From Amylostereum areolatum (lineage: Eukaryota; Basidiomycota; Agaricomycetes; Russulales; Stereaceae): DNA of 64,000 nt. This document shows positions 63,593-64,000 of the stretch, in pieces. Within the stretch, counting starts at the first letter, position 1, and every line of letters starts with the position of its first letter. The DNA lies in assembly GCA_012932865.1 (NCBI GenBank), contig SAXG01000004.1, positions 1,364,001 through 1,428,000 of the forward strand. The letters are read 5' to 3'. The translations under genes were made by a program, and so were the position numbers. Under the pieces are notes generated by a model, which was not told the DNA's origin, made no database searches, and saw only the letters and a program-made list of their open reading frames with translations.

Positions 63593-64000
63593 GACTATGA
63601 GTTGGTGTGGACGGGAGCGCGATGGGGAGAAGCAGCGCCGGAAAGCAGGGATATTTATGCGCGATGATCTTATCTCCAAAAGGCGTCGGTCCGACGATTT
63701 CCGCTGCGTCAGCTGCGAAGATACGTTACGAACCACGACCGAAAGCCCGATTCCCGGGAATATGTAGAAAAGCTGCATCGGACTCGACGGCGATATCATT
63801 AACGAGTGTGGTGAATTACAGGTATACGACAGACAAGAAAAACCCGCCATACAACCAGTCATTGTCCGGTTACATAACCGCAGAAGATCTACCATGGCTA
63901 CAACAACACTTGGAGCGATGGCCGATGGGCCGGAAACAAAAGTCCTAGGAGGTGGCACCACGTGGCACGGAAAGCTCAAAGCATCATCTTGACCACTAGC
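63593..64000. other. Upstream region of RidA to window edge
   Basis: No gene is recognised. Open frames on both strands here are short and of random composition. Confidence 0.4.

Overview
The window is nuclear DNA of a filamentous basidiomycete, most likely an Agaricomycete. Its genes are split by many short (about 40-65 bp) GT-AG introns. It carries a FunK1-type kinase, MYND-finger paralogues, multi-exon P450, GH3 and GH13 genes, a fungal squalene monooxygenase and Ty3/gypsy chromodomain retrotransposons. A polypore is a reasonable guess, but the sequence alone does not prove it. Exon boundaries below were read by hand from splice signals and frame.

Left third (1-33 kb), repeat-rich accessory DNA. 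Two nearly identical Ty3/gypsy chromoviruses lie in the same orientation: copy A (1-6807, 5' LTR outside the window) and copy B (11835-19306, complete, 457-bp LTRs). Their internal regions are colinear without net indels (constant offset 12499). Each has a small ORF ending in tandem VIDLT motifs, an in-frame TAA, Gag with a zinc knuckle, a GGGTTTT slippery heptamer on the gag stop, and a PR-RT-RNaseH-INT-chromodomain Pol. Copy B has a self-priming type primer-binding site. Between the copies are an intact seven-exon gene of unknown function (7053-8414), a kinase scrap and a frameshifted importin pseudogene. Right of copy B come a 1875-bp element with perfect 24-bp terminal inverted repeats, an 841-bp inverted duplication (24024-24864 and 30599-31439) bracketing two unrecognised genes, and degenerate coding remnants.

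Right two thirds (33.7-64 kb), gene-dense euchromatin. In order: FunK1-like kinase with in-frame TAGs (-), pirin (+), MYND-finger protein 1 (+), TMEM170-like membrane protein (+), cytochrome P450 (-), secreted GH13 alpha-amylase (+), GH3 beta-glucosidase (-), MYND-finger protein 2 (-), squalene monooxygenase ERG1 (+), RTC4-domain protein (-), F-box protein (+) and RidA/YjgF protein with a tandem C-terminal duplication (-).

How the genes relate: the convergent amylase and beta-glucosidase pair would release glucose from starch and from beta-glucosides. ERG1 and the P450 are both oxygenases, but nothing ties them to one pathway. The MYND genes are inverted paralogues 12.5 kb apart. The most novel-looking system is the expression and targeting layout of the chromovirus: SUMO-interacting-like motifs, stop codon, Gag, -1 frameshift, chromodomain and self-priming.
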